Positions 48,228-60,724 are shown, numbered from the stretch's first letter. The stretch is 64,000 bases of DNA from Deroplatys truncata (GCA_030765065.1 CM060980.1:60496364-60560363); one strand, 5' to 3'. Notes: generated by a model not told the origin, from the letters alone. Numbers and translations are program-made.

Positions 48228-49013
48228 ACCACACACACACATATATATCAACATTAAGCAATAATTGTACATAATAATATAATTCACCAAGAAATATGTT
48301 AGAATATTTCACAACCAAGAATTGTACAAACGCAGATTGTAACTTAGACAAGTAAGGGACGGACGAGCTAGCTAATTCCAGGTAAAAGATAATTCTAGGT
48401 AGAGCCCAACTTTTACCAAGCTAATGAGCAAGGAACTGTAAGCAATAAAGAGAAATAGAAGAGACAGAGATATAGAATCTGCTTCCGTGCGCGTCAGTGG
48501 GACGCGTATGCGAAATCTTTTGGAGCAGAATATTCTCATACACAAAAAGGTAACGCGGTCTGAGGACGAAGTAGAAATGTCGTTACATTTTGAGGTGCGG
48601 AGGTGAACGTCATTAGGCTTAGGTATAAAAGAGGAAAGAAAGCCCCAGATTTTCACTCTCTCTTATAGAATCAGTCGACACGCAGTGATACTCTCTGGGA
48701 GACAGATGGACGTGTGTGCATTGGGGTGGGAAATATGTGCAGTTACACTAGGCTCCTAATTTATTGTAATGGTGGGAATTGTTATAATGGGAAAGCTAAC
48801 CGCCCATAAGATGTATTTGATAATAAACCACATTTTTAAAGGAAACGCAGTGTATTTTAATTTGTCTCACCTACGAAAATCCTGAGACTCGTGAAATTAG
48901 TTAGATAGGTAATTGATTAGGAATGGGGAAAAACAGCAGCCGGCGAGCAGCAATAGCTGGAGACAAGAACTCTGCAGCAGAGGGCATCAATCAGAGGAAC
49001 AACGTTTTCCAGC
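48228..49013 (+). repeat. Family C arm 2 of an inverted pair
   Basis: The inverse of 45,985-46,830. Order on plus: CA/TA run, AATATGTTAGAATATTTC segment, TATA promoter, GATAATAAACCAC (possible poly-A signal near 48,818), then TTTGTCTCACCTACGAAAAT. TATA, initiator and AATAAA in this order would suit an LTR. Confidence 0.8.
48624..48658 (+). promoter_or_regulatory. TATA box and initiator of C arm 2
   Basis: TATAAAA (48,624-48,630) and TCACTC (48,653-48,658), with about 30 bases between the TATA start and the initiator A. Confidence 0.65.
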
Positions 49014-49519
49014 TACAAGTGATGCACAACGCTTTCCCACTACACAATCTTTCTAACATGATTGGGCGCAAGCACCGAAATACAATCTTCGATAGAGACA
49101 AATAATACTACATAGAACTCAGGTTCGCTACTGGAGCTACAGAGTTGGCACGAGTAACACTAATAGCGCCCTAGACCAAAAACATTTTGATTTTATGTTT
49201 GTCTCGAGGTTCTCAACTATATTAAGTGATACGAATAATGTGATACGTCCACACAACTTTCCCTACCAATGACAAATTCACACACATCCACTGCATAATA
49301 CAGTAGTTATATAAAAAGTTATTTTTTCTGTCTATGTTATTTTATTACGTATTTTTGGCTAGGAATAATTTCAAATTAAGCAAGACGTGCTTATTTACAA
49401 CTTTCGGAAACTAGTTAATGCATATTCGTCGTAACAAGCTCCTGCAATGGAAGGAAAGAAAGAAAGGAGAGGACAGCGGAGCAGGAATAGCAAAATTTCA
49501 GGCCTATCCACTCCTAGAT
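49014..49519. other. No recognised gene
   Basis: Unassigned AT-rich sequence. Confidence 0.4.
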
Positions 49520-49870
49520 GCACTTAACCGGAATATTTCAAACATGAAACTGAACAGTTTATTTAAAACAAATTGTGCATTTTGATGAGCTGTACAGTTT
49601 TCCTGCAGCAAGTTTTTGTCTACATTTTAAGGTTACCTTGTCATACAAAATTCGATCAAATAAAGAGGACTTTACATGCTATTTGCAGAAAATTAACGAT
49701 ATAGTTTTATTTCACATGTCAATATATTAAACATGTAACATTTTAACTAAATTGGTTAGGGAAGTACATGAAAAAGTAAAAAATAACATTATACAAAGGG
49801 TAGTGTGGTGTGCGAATTTTTTTTTGAGAATCTTCTTGTCACATTCTTGGAAAATGCTAAAGGGTCTCAC
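49520..49870 (+). mobile_element. Family B copy 11, fragment
   Basis: Middle part of B, strongly diverged: the AAAGAGGACTTTACATGCTA region and CATTATACAAAGGGTAGTGT. Both ends are missing. Confidence 0.65.
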
Positions 49871-51797
49871 TCATTTCTGGGTCCTTAGTTTCTACCATAA
49901 TAATTACACTACTCCAATGATCCCACAGAGCAGCAATAAAGTTATGTGCACCCCAATGCAAATCTACATAACTCAAATTATAGCCATTTTTAGTTATGGC
50001 TTTGATGGCAAATATATGGTCGTTTTTCTAACACAAGCAAAATGTTTGCTTGAAATACTTAAAAGAATACTGAGAAACTTCATTTATCCATAAGTTTAAT
50101 TTCAGAGGGAAGAGTGTGTCATTCCAGTACCTACTTATTTCCTTCTCTTCTGAAAGAAACACGTAGCTACACACCTGTCCTGATCTTTGATACCAACATG
50201 GCTTCTCACCATATCGGTAACCAATTGAGAAGATACTGTGGCGGTTATAGTTTTATTTTACAAGAAAACGATAAATCTAGTGTTATAAAGTTCGAGATAT
50301 TCAGGACAAAACTTGTTAAGTAACTATGAAATTGACTTTAGATTGTTGCAAGGTCTTTCCCGAATCCTTATGTAAGTAGGTGTTAGATGGTATTATCTTT
50401 AGGGGAAATGATCGCTTCAGATTCATGGATAGTTCGACACGAGAGATTATGCAAATCATGTTGACACCGCTTACGTCAGTGCTGGGTAAAGCACAGGATC
50501 AGCATGGCCTGCTGGTATTTAAACTTAGATTTTTGGACGGTACCTTTTGTATCACTTGCCTAGCAAAACTTTGACGGTAGGTCCTTTAAATTTAGATTGT
50601 GCTACTTTTCAAATTCTACATAGGCCCTAGGCACGACGTAAATGGAACGCCGGTCTTCTCCCGTCCGTCCGGTACTCAAAACTGTCTAGCTAGATTATGT
50701 ATCAGAAAGATTAAAGTCTCTCTTGAAATCCGAATTACAGGTCTAATAGTATCACCCTTTACCACCCCTCCAACTCCCAGCAACCGATAATCCTCTCAAT
50801 GAAATCCCTGAGCTAAACCTCCCGTCCATTCCTGTGGTGTCACAGTATTGTTGGCATGTAGGAAGTAAAACTGATTACCAGTGAGACAGTAATATTAATA
50901 TAATGTTGCGCTGGATTGAGATCAAGCAATAAAACAACGAGGTCATAGCATAGCATTACCTGACATTCAAAATCACAATCTTCAAGCAACAAACAGAACA
51001 TCATAAGTACATCTTCCACTCTGTTTCCCACCCCTCTATATTTAATGCTTCCACTCCATATCTTTACTACAATTAATTTGATAATGTGCCATCACTCCCA
51101 TGCGTTTATTTAAATATTCTGAGTAAAGGTAATAGCTTATTTCGCGTTTTACACCTAATAAAAATTTCAACCAATAGGTCCACCCCAGTGCATAATGTAA
51201 AGAAACAACAGAATACCATAATTTTCTTCAACGAACCAGTGAAAAGCTTATGATTTAAATCTGTAACAGCTGCCTTACACTGATCACAGTCATGAAGTTA
51301 CCGCTATTGAATGCGCTTATTTCACAAGATGCTTAATTAAACAACGTGCTATGATCGCAGCTATAGTCTCAATGAAAGTTGCTTGTAATGGCCACTGGAA
51401 AGAATAGTTTCTAACACATTCTTTCGCTTCACAGTGATCACAAGCTCATAAGTTTCAGAAAATTGTAGATATTTAGTATTAACCTCCGAAGCTATGAGCA
51501 GAGGTTTTAATACAAATTAGTGAAAATAAATTTCTTATGAGCATTACAGCATATAACACTCTCACGGACACATTTGTAAACTGTATTCCGGCACAAAATT
51601 ATACAGGAGAATAAACCGCTTATTGGCTAATACAGTGCGTATTTTTTTTCTTAAGAATGCTATGACATTTGCGACATACTCATAAATAATACTTAAAACC
51701 AAACACAAAACCTAAAATTCTTTCTTCGGTTTGCAGGCAAATAAATCAACGTAGGCCATAAATTCAAACATTTTAATATTCTCTGAAAAATCACATC
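49871..51797. other. No recognised gene
   Basis: Short open frames only (for example 49,752-50,093, which overlaps the B fragment). No repeat match seen. Confidence 0.4.
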
Positions 51798-51997
51798 GTA
51801 TTGTAGCGTATGTGTATGCATTGTCGCGTCGGACGCATTATTGCTGTGTATAATGATATTGTTGATCTAATTATTTCGTTTGTAACTTTGAATTCTTGTC
51901 CGGCGCGGCATATTTCCCTCCAATTCCTAGTCAAGAGGTGTGAAGGCAAGTTGAGAGAAGAGCCTCTTTGTCTGATAGCGTGGGTCCGTGAGTAGCG

Positions 51998-52118
51998 TCA
52001 GTCGAGTGTATATTTTGAGAGTGTGTGGTTTGTATGTAGCGTACGTGGGCTGTGTGTGCGTTGCGCATCTCCCCCAGTGTTTGTCTGTAACCTTCTGGGA
52101 ACCATGTCGCCGCATCAG
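51998..52118 (+). other. Candidate first exon of a host gene
   Basis: A CpG-rich patch (about 51,800-52,110) stands out from AT-rich flanks. It contains an initiator TCAGTC (51,998-52,003) and no TATA box. About 104 bases later is a start codon in good context (GGAACCATGTCG, ATG at 52,104-52,106). The frame reads M-S-P-H-Q and runs straight into CAG|GTAACT, a plausible 5' splice site at 52,118/52,119. This is what a short first coding exon with a phase-0 intron looks like. No matching downstream exon could be recognised, so the product is unknown and the call may be wrong. Confidence 0.4.
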
Positions 52119-54949
52119 GTAACTTTATAATAAATGTGAGTTAAACGTGAATTATTATGTATTATTTATAAATAACCAACGCCCGCTTTAGCTTTGTGCA
52201 GAAAGTTCCTGGTATTTCTTGTTTGCCACTGATGCTACGTCCCCGAATGTTTATGCCGGGGTAACTAAATTTAATATTTTAGCTGCAAATCTTTTGGCCT
52301 CAGCTCGGTGTATAACAATATGATGATATGTTTGAAAGTTATTTGATTATGTTGAAATTTACTTTCCCAAACTAAAAATTGCTTCGGAAACTTTAGTAGC
52401 TTTTTCATGCTAGAACATACACATGACAACAAGCCCTACATTTATAATTATTAATATTACAGCAATATAGTACATCACAGTAATATAAATACATCAGTTA
52501 CAGAATAAGATTTGTGTAATTTTAAATCATTTTACATTTCTTTAAAAATCGCGCAAAGATTGCATTTTTATAAAAATTTTGATAAGTATGCCCATAACAA
52601 TTTCCACATGCTCTTAAACTCTAGAAAACAAACAACGCTGCAATCAGATGCTTGTGCTCAATGAGAGCACATAGGAGAAAGAGGAAGAGTTTCTACTTTC
52701 GAATTTCTCCAATGCAATTAACGCATGTGTATTACACACTATTTTTTGACGATAGTGAATAATAGAAATATTACTTACACAAATCAAAATTAATTATTTA
52801 CTAACAGCAGTTGCACATGCGGTTCCAGTAGCAAAGTCACCAACATTACATTTTATGGTAAAATGGTGACAGATTATTACGTATAGTTGTTGACCTTAAA
52901 ATCAATAACTTGTAGCTCATACTTAGTTGGTGTATGAATTAAATCCAATGTAAATATTAACAAATAAAAGGAAAGAAAGTTCCAGGCAACATTTAAATGT
53001 AAAATTCAACTATCAAATACATTCTATGTAGACAATAATAAATATATAACACATTGGAAGATTTAATCTAGTTCATGCACATAAGTGCAAAACACGATTA
53101 CCAGTACTGAATTTAGGAAATGCAGCTTTCCTCATGGCAGCATGAACGGAAAGTGAATCAAAAAGTGTATTACGTAACAACTTGAAACACTCATTACCTT
53201 ACTGGATATCGAAACACGCACATAAAAATTACTTTAAGGTAATGTTTTCCCAATAAATATGGTGTTCGTTTTTAGGTCTCATGTCTGTAGGTCTGTTTTC
53301 ATGAGTTCTGTAATTCTCCCAAGTAGATCCTTACTTCGACACTAAAACTATTGTTTTATTACTATGCAAATATGTTGTTTCCAACGCTCTTTGTACATGA
53401 ATGTTAAAGAAATTTTCGAAAAAAATAGTAATTTTAATTTTATTGAAACATTTGAGTATTATCATTCAGCATAGTACCATATTCTTCTTTAATATGTATA
53501 ATCATAGGAAGTAAGTTTTATAAAATCAAGGAAAGGCTTTAAAACCAAGTGAAACCAGCTTTCACGTACGAGATTCTGTAAAGCACTTAAATAGATTTTA
53601 CAGTCATTTTTGGACGTTATATGTTCTGAAAATGCAAAACATTTAACCCTGAGAGTACCCCTTAAGCCCAAGTCTGAAGTGCGTCCGGAGCAATGACAGA
53701 AATCTGTCTTGAAGAAGACAAGGAACCTGTTTAATAGTTACTGAGCGAACGATATCATTCCGTTGCCGATGTAAATTGACGGTGTGATAGACTCAGAGGA
53801 GTGGTGTCGTAGGTATAGGCTCTATACATCCACTTGTAGAGTCGAGGACAGTCGTGTACAGTCGAGGACATGGAATCTTACCGATTTAATGTGCAGTGAT
53901 TTATGCTGGTAAGGAAATACTAAATCGCCTCTGTCATGCCCAGCCCCATCTCCAATTTGGTTCTAGCACTCCGCTTGTATGTCCTACCATCGTTCCCCTT
54001 TTTCCTTCGCTCCTGAGCTTGTTTTCATAGATTAGTGTTTGAATGCCATATTTTTGACATCAAACTGATACGAGACGAACTCATTCAGGAGATGTTGTGG
54101 ACCGCGTTGCGAAGCATGCTTCCAGCCACTCAGGTGAAATATTTCCGTACCTCTCAGCATTTGCCTCCTACCTAGGCCTGATCTTTATTTATAGGCCAAT
54201 GCGCGTGTGACAATAAGAGGTTAGCTCACCCAGGGATGCTGACGTTAAGGTGTTTCTATCAACATTAAATAAATAAAAACACTATAGAAAACGTACCAAG
54301 CATCAGTACTTTCCCGTGCTTTCGTCTGTACATCTTTATTATATAACGCCAAAAGAAAACATGATCGTGCATAAATATCTATTCTGGAGTGTTTTCACAG
54401 TTGCATTTATAACATACTTGGAAAATATCTGTTTAAATTAAGAAAAAAAAGCAAAAAGCATTTAATTATAGCTTCTTATCATTTCGTTCCAGTGATAACT
54501 ATAGAGAATGGCACAATGCTAGAACATAGAATTCTACACACCTTAATCATGGACAGAAAGCACAGTGTTAGTGAAAATAAATGTCTTTGTATCACATAAA
54601 CGGCTAACTGGTTACAACAAAGTAAGCTTATTTGCATTCTCAATAGAAAACGGAGACTGAGTTGAAGAGATTGTGTTACTACTTGTGATACATACACACA
54701 TTTTCTTAAGTAAGGATTATGTGACAAGAAATAAAATACATATTAATTAAATTATGAAAGGCATAATAAGCCCAATAAGAAGAACAGTCATACGCATGAG
54801 TATTTAATATTAAATACAGTAATTAAACGTAAACCAAATTAATAAATACATATTACAACCCCAAATAGATGCACAGAAATGCTACATTAGGAACAGGCCA
54901 TTCTATAAAAAGGCAGTATAGCTAGCTTCAATGCGAGAAATGTGATAAT
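52119..54949. other. No recognised gene; would be intron if the exon call holds
   Basis: AT-rich, with no repeat-family match noticed. A GC-richer patch occurs at 53,740-54,240 without a clear frame. Confidence 0.4.
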
Positions 54950-55080
54950 GGAGCTACAGTGCGGGCGTTTTAAGGTAAGGCCAGGATGCGTGTATGCCGA
55001 CTACCGAGGTCACTACAGTACAACGTGCTACGCATATAGTGTGTGGCCTTACCTTAAAACGTCCTTACCTATACCGCTCC
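54950..55080. mobile_element. Family E hairpin MITE, copy 2
   Basis: The inverted end CAGTGCGGGCGTTTTAAGG (from 54,957), preceded by TA, pairs with TGGCCTTACCTTAAAACG at 55,043-55,060. The outermost GGAGC and GCTCC also pair. The loop is longer than in copy 1 (12,069-12,199). Confidence 0.75.
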
Positions 55081-55439
55081 GTACTTGTATCTATTATATC
55101 CGACTTAATGCTATGATTTTTTTTTGTACAACTGCGATTTAAAAATTGTAGCAATACATTATAACAGTTATGCAAAATGAAAAGCTTTTGTTATAATGAC
55201 TTTTAAGGCGGTTATTTTAGAATTTATAAACTGTAAGAACTGCCTGAAATGTTATTATATGCATAGATAGACTGATCAGTTAAAATATTTTTAGACGTGT
55301 CCCAAACGCAGAACTTCTAACACAGAACACACGAGGTAAAAAGCTCTGCAGTGGAAACTTTGGTTTTAAGTCCAATCACATGGCAATTACCTTTTGTATT
55401 TGCACATGTTTAATAACTATTTGGATAAGTGTTACTTTT
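55081..55439. other. No recognised gene
   Basis: Unassigned AT-rich sequence next to family D copy 2. Confidence 0.35.
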
Positions 55440-56085
55440 CATTATGTGTTTTTACATGATTAATTTCTCATGGCGCTCACATGTATTGTTCGCAATACAA
55501 ATCGTCATACTTGAATTTATTCCAATTCGTCGTAGTGTGACCTATACGTTATATTGGAAGCTTTCTCTGATCTAAAACGCTATTCTTTTATATAACCTAT
55601 ATAAAGGTTAAATGGCAGAAAAATTATGATTTCAGAAGCAACTGCAATAGAAGTGAAATTACAGAAGCAGCAGAACGAATAACACTAGATATACTTACTA
55701 AAAAAGGTCCTGAAAGCAATATGATATAGCATTTAATCGCTTCATTGCCTGGTGTAAGGCAAAACGTGGCAAAAATAATTTCACTGACAATGACTGCTAG
55801 CAAATCAACAAAACATCAAAACATGTGACATTTAGCATTTTTAACGTGTTTCTCTTGTTTCAATAATGCGGTCTAAGCGTCATATCTGTTAGTTTCAGGA
55901 ATGAATATAGTATTATTGATATTTTAATCTTCCAGCGCTGTCTAAAAAATAGTATATGCCACACGTGTTAAAAGTGGTTTTATTTTGCTAGTAGGACTAC
56001 GAAACGTAGCCATAGGCTGTAGGCTTTCGTAACGCAAACATTCCTACTCGCAAAATAAAACACTACTTTTACCCTTTGTGTCATA
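55440..56085 (-). repeat. Family D copy 2
   Basis: The inverse of 40,683-41,300. At its right end it carries an inverted pair (GTGGTTTTATTTTGCTAGTA near 55,974 and its complement near 56,046-56,073) that copy 1 has only once. The terminal segment therefore duplicated here or was lost from copy 1. Confidence 0.75.
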
Positions 56086-56236
56086 GTTACGTACTTTGTA
56101 AATTGTTAAGTACTTTGTAGATAGTTAAGTAAATTGAGAATAGTTAAGTAAATTGTGAATAGTTAAGTAAATTGTGAATAGTGAAGTAAATGGTGAATAG
56201 TTAAGTAATTGTGAATAGTTAAGTAAACTATTAATG
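56086..56236. repeat. 19-base minisatellite
   Basis: About eight units of the type GTTAAGTAAATTGTGAATA, starting directly at the outer end of family D copy 2. The middle units are nearly identical and the outer ones diverged. Confidence 0.88.
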
Positions 56237-56305
56237 GTTCAGTAATTAGGGATTTTAAAAGCTTCGTTAATATTTAAAATTAATCATTTTGTATTGTTAG
56301 TCTTG

Positions 56306-56306
<1 letters not shown>

Positions 56307-56353
<47 letters not shown>
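56307..56353. repeat. (ATT)n microsatellite
   Basis: About 15 triplets without interruption. Confidence 0.95.
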
Positions 56354-57574
56354 GTAAGCTAGTCATGGTGATGTAAATTTTTTACGGTTTAATTCTGCCA
56401 CCGGGAAGTACCCAATTGCAGAATAAATAAATACATACATACATAGTCCACTGTTAAATTCTAAGCTGCAAATGCTGTTAGTTTTAAGCAATTGAGAGTG
56501 ACCATAAAATAAGTGGTAATTACCTACGCTTTTTAAATTCTTCAAAATATCAATATTAAATTTATAACAATACTTTCTGCAGAATAACCTTACCTATGTG
56601 TTATGTGAACTTCCTAAGTCTGCATATGAATAATTTTTATTACATAGATCATCTTATAACAGTATGTATTAATTTATTGTAGTTATTGATTTTACGCGCC
56701 CATTTTCATTACTACCGAAGCTACGAAACAATGTTTTCACTCCTAAGGACACTCTATAATCCTGAAACAGGAAGTGACAAACAGGTAACTATTAATAAGT
56801 ATGAACACAGTTTTCGAGCTCCCTGTGTTTTCCAACACCATCCTGTCCTACAGAAACATGTTTTCTGTATTAGACATGTCTTCTCTTATTTTGACTTCAC
56901 TCACTCTCTCCCACTATTCTCTATCTCTCTCTCTCTTGCCTTCCCTTTCCCATTTCCTGTTCTTTTGATCCTTCTCTTTATCTATGTTTTACATCTCTTC
57001 TCCACTTCACGCTTTACATACACACAAACACTCAGGGGGAGAGCAAAGGGGGTATGCACAGCGAGAAAATTTGGCAAAGTAAGGGAGAGGGAGAGAGGAC
57101 AAAGGAGAATGTATGAGTAAAAGCTACGTGGATGAACCGAAATATTAGCAATAACTGAGCTCATTAGTATGTGAAGTATTTGCGTAAGCAGACTGCTTTT
57201 AAAGCAGATATAATCAGTTCTAAACACATCTTATGGTGCTCAAAGTCATATATAGTGTTCACCAACCGTCTTATTTCATTTTGCTGGCTTTTTAAATACA
57301 ACCTATTTATAGTACAAGAGGTATATAGTATGAAAGTTTTCAAACACTTAAGGGTACGCATAGGTCATCTCTAATAATGTTGAGTGTGATAAGAATCCCT
57401 TGACTCCACCACTTTTCGTTACTGGAAACTTTAAGAACAATTACAGCTATAGGACGGATCTGCACACAAATAGTAATACACAGAACTACTGTTTGTATTA
57501 CTACATCACTAGGAATTATCAGGGAGGCGTGAAAATGTTCCTTATTATGGAAGTGTTGCATACAATATTTTGAC
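56354..57574. other. No recognised gene
   Basis: The 144-codon frame 56,686-57,120 is driven by a CT-rich stretch and resembles no known family. Confidence 0.4.
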
Positions 57575-57867
57575 GTATTGGGTATGGTCCAAGGTTTTCG
57601 GGATGTCGGCGCTGGACAATCGGAGAGATAAACAGAGATATTGTAGCGCTCTCAGCAAGCATAAACATTAGAAGCACTATCGTCAGATATCTAGAATCTT
57701 CTGGAAGTTTCCCTCCCCCTGGCCTCCAGAACATATGTCCAGGAAGTTCTAGGATGTTCTGTGGAAGATTTCATTCTATATTTAGGTGAGGGTTCCTGCG
57801 ATTCAGTGAGCGAGATAGTGCGTTTCTGGTGCGATATAAAGTGCGTTCTTCTAGTGAGGTGGTGACG
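57575..57867 (+). mobile_element. Family F copy 2, promoter half
   Basis: Matches copy 1 (17,555 down to about 17,260) in order: GGATGTCGGCGCTGG, CATAAACATTAGAAGCACT, heat-shock elements, C-rich run, TATA, initiator and AGTGCG-rich leader. A family I MITE interrupts it at 57,868. Further GAA/TTC motifs lie at 57,732-57,772. Confidence 0.68.
57693..57807 (+). promoter_or_regulatory. Heat-shock elements, TATA box and initiator of F copy 2
   Basis: GAAtcTTCtgGAAgtTTC at 57,694-57,711 is four perfect alternating heat-shock-factor units. TATATTTAG starts at 57,777, and the initiator TCAGT is at 57,803-57,807, about 28 bases downstream. Confidence 0.75.
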
Positions 57868-57869
57868 TA

Positions 57870-58460
57870 TACTCGCACAAAATGTGGCCCATAATGGAAC
57901 AGAGCTGTTTATGTTGGTACTGAAAAAATTAAACCAAACCCCCTACAGCGTGACTACCTCTGTACCTCGAGGATAATTCTAGCCACTGGATTGGCAGCGT
58001 ACTTTACTTTCCCAAAAGTGGGTATGCCCGAACTGCCGTAGGATAACATTACAACCTAAACCTTATATTTTCATGCTACACTACCGTTTTCTTATTGCCG
58101 TTTGGTAGCTTAACCTTCGTCTTCATGTCGCTGATGAAAGCTCTCATGTATGTAAATGTCGTAGTTATCATTTAGTTTAACCACATATGCAAATAATCCT
58201 TCGCCCCTTCCTCCAGAAGGCCGAAAAATTTGTAATTGGTTTACCCTTTCCTTGTGTGTCGATCCTAGCGAACCTTTTCATAAAGGGGTATCCAAACCAT
58301 CCCTTCATTTAACACAGATTTAAAGATCGTCCATTGGTTAGTTTTTGCTCTTGAATTGTTTTTCAAGCCAGTCACATAGAGAACTTATATCGGCCGGGCG
58401 GAGTAAAACGTTGGTTACCTGTAGGTGGATCTAGGGAAATGGTACACCTTTTATGCACTA
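57870..58460. mobile_element. Family I MITE, copy 2, inserted in family F
   Basis: Inverse of 42,043-42,604, with TA on each side (57,868-57,869 and 58,461-58,462). Ends TACTCGCACAAAATGTGGCC and (other strand) TAGTGCATAAAAGGTGTACC are decayed versions of the copy 1 termini. It interrupts family F copy 2, which gives the order of events. Confidence 0.78.
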
Positions 58461-58462
58461 TA

Positions 58463-58712
58463 GTGCATAGTGAGTGTTGCTACTGCGAAGGATTAAGAGA
58501 GATTTGTGTTCGATTCTCCAGCAGTTAAACCATCCGAAGAAGAGGCTGCGTCGTACGTATTTCATTACACCGCTACAGCGCGAAGAAAGTGAAGTGACAG
58601 GGGAATTTGAACTAATTCACATTTGTGAACTGACAGTGAAGTGAAGTACCGGTGAAAGTTGAACTAGATCAAAACAGTGACACTACTGAAAAATGCACCA
58701 TTCACTACGTAG
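58463..58712 (+). mobile_element. Family F copy 2, leader half
   Basis: It resumes with GTGAGTGTTGCTACTGCGA. It passes GTGTTCGATTCTCC (B-box-like), AAGAAGAGGCTGCGTCGTAC, and the repeated GTGAAGTGACAG and GTGAACTGACAG motifs also seen in copy 1 (17,170 down to 17,040). Confidence 0.68.
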
Positions 58713-58744
58713 CTACGAGTAGTAAAGCTACTAAATGAGTTTTT

Positions 58745-58880
58745 ACATTATCTACCGCCTATCTATAATAGATAGAGGAAGTATTGCATTGCTTCCAAAA
58801 GTTTCATAACAAGATTTTACCGAAAATATATATTTTTGGGTCGCTTAAAAATAAAAATATTTGATCAAAACTGACGCACG
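58745..58880 (-). mobile_element. Family B copy 12, end fragment
   Basis: Only the first roughly 130 bases from the ACTTTCTCTAC side (here decayed), with GAGGAAGTATTGCATTGC and ACAAGATTTTACCG. Confidence 0.6.
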
Positions 58881-60724
58881 TGATTTTTGTACTATACCCG
58901 TGTGACGCTTGTGTGTAAGATGAGTTATTCAGGCGATAGAGCGCAATGTTGCGATGTAGTAACTCCAGCGTAAATTACGATTTATACAAAACAGAAAATA
59001 TTAAATTGTGGCGAGACGAGGCAATTGAGAACTATAGGTAACAAAAAGGTAGATTAGCTGCTTTTCAATCCTATACTTAAATTGTGCTTGAACAATTTCA
59101 TGACGAGTGCATTCTTAGGCTTTTTAATTCTTACAACTTGTTTCACTATTCCTTACGCCTATCTAGATGGTTTAAGGCGTTGGAATTTCTTGAATAGAAC
59201 TCTTGACTGTTCTGTAAGCAACGGAGGGGACAAATAATGTTTTGGTTGTCTCTCAGTTTTCCTATATATCCACTGATTGAGGAAACAAGTTGTTCTGCGG
59301 TGGTTGCACTCAGCGCCACTTCAATAATATTTCCCAAGATTTTCATATAATATTAAATACAGTAAATGAGCAGCTATTGTTACTTTTACTGCCGTCGTAG
59401 CAGTGTTATGCAGACATAAGCAGCACATTCCACTGTTTATCAACTTACTGCTTTCCAGAAATATCCACCGTAACATCCGTAAATAGAAGATACAGTTGAG
59501 GATACGTCCGGATCAACTCAACTGATTTTACTTTTCCTGATATCTGATACTTGAATTGATGCGTTTTCCTTTGATGTTACACGTTAACTGTATATAATAC
59601 TGAATTATCACAAGTTTGATTATAATGCAGCAAGACTTAATGTTCAAATTTGATTCAGAGAAAAACTAATTAATTTCAGGGGAATGCTTTTGGTTTAAAT
59701 ATCATAATTGGCATCTTATAGGACGCAGTCAATCTTTACTTGACAGGAGATGTAGATAATTGTGTCAAAACTGAATTTTTTCTACCATGTTTGCTTGATA
59801 GATTAGACATTTAAGAACGGTTTCATTTTGCTTGTTTTTCAACTCTGAATTAATTTAAAAATGGAGCAGTGGAACTATGCCACACCTCCTTTTCAAAAAG
59901 ATATGTGGTTTTTGTTTGTGTGGGTTTGTATTGTTATTTATTCCTCTAAAATTGTAAAGTATTTAAAACATTAAATATTACTATTTCTACAAACAGTGTA
60001 CCTTTTCTCGGAGACTACGTGACTCATATCAGTGAAACTTTGCAGTACCTTATAGACGTGTGCAATGAACAATAGTATGCAGCCGTGTTTGTTATGTTGA
60101 ACATAATTTGAATAGTTAGTATTTGAATAATTAAAATAATGTAAAATATAACAGGAAATATAAGATCGTAAGAATTTGTCCTGTTAAAATATAAGTATCT
60201 TCTACTGATCGAGTTCCAATTCGTGTTAAAATAATAACAATTGCAACTATTGATACAAATATGAATTGCTTAATGTGATAGCATTGTAATCTCGTAAATT
60301 TGTAGTTGTATAAAAAAAAGCAATACATACAACCAAACAACTAAAGCATTTATCCCCCTTAATTTATGACAAATAGAACTAAAATTTCATTGACGAATAA
60401 GAAATATATATGGTATTTATGACTACAGATAACAATGAATTTAAGGAACTTTTTTCAAACTTTTTATTTTTTAAAAGGCTAGGATATTAGTTCAAAATTT
60501 TGCTTCATGCTGTTTACCATCACTGCATATGGAACTTGAGAACAAAAATGTATTACAACTGTTTGGTTTAGGAATAAGTACAAATAAAAAAACTTTTATT
60601 TTTAACTTCTTTTGCAGTGATCTTGAGATGCCAGGAAAATATCTCAGTTTTTCACCATTAGTGAACAATTGTATTTTAATGCTGATGCCAAGTTTCATTA
60701 CCTATTTTTCCTTTTAAAAGCCTC
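58881..60724. other. No recognised gene
   Basis: AT-rich with short frames only. The 60,492-60,698 and 60,529-60,717 frames overlap on opposite strands and are unsupported. Confidence 0.4.

Noticed and set aside
56686..57120. Plus-strand open frame of 144 codons
   Set aside because: Much of its length is a CT-rich low-complexity stretch and a GA-rich end, which keep frames open by composition.
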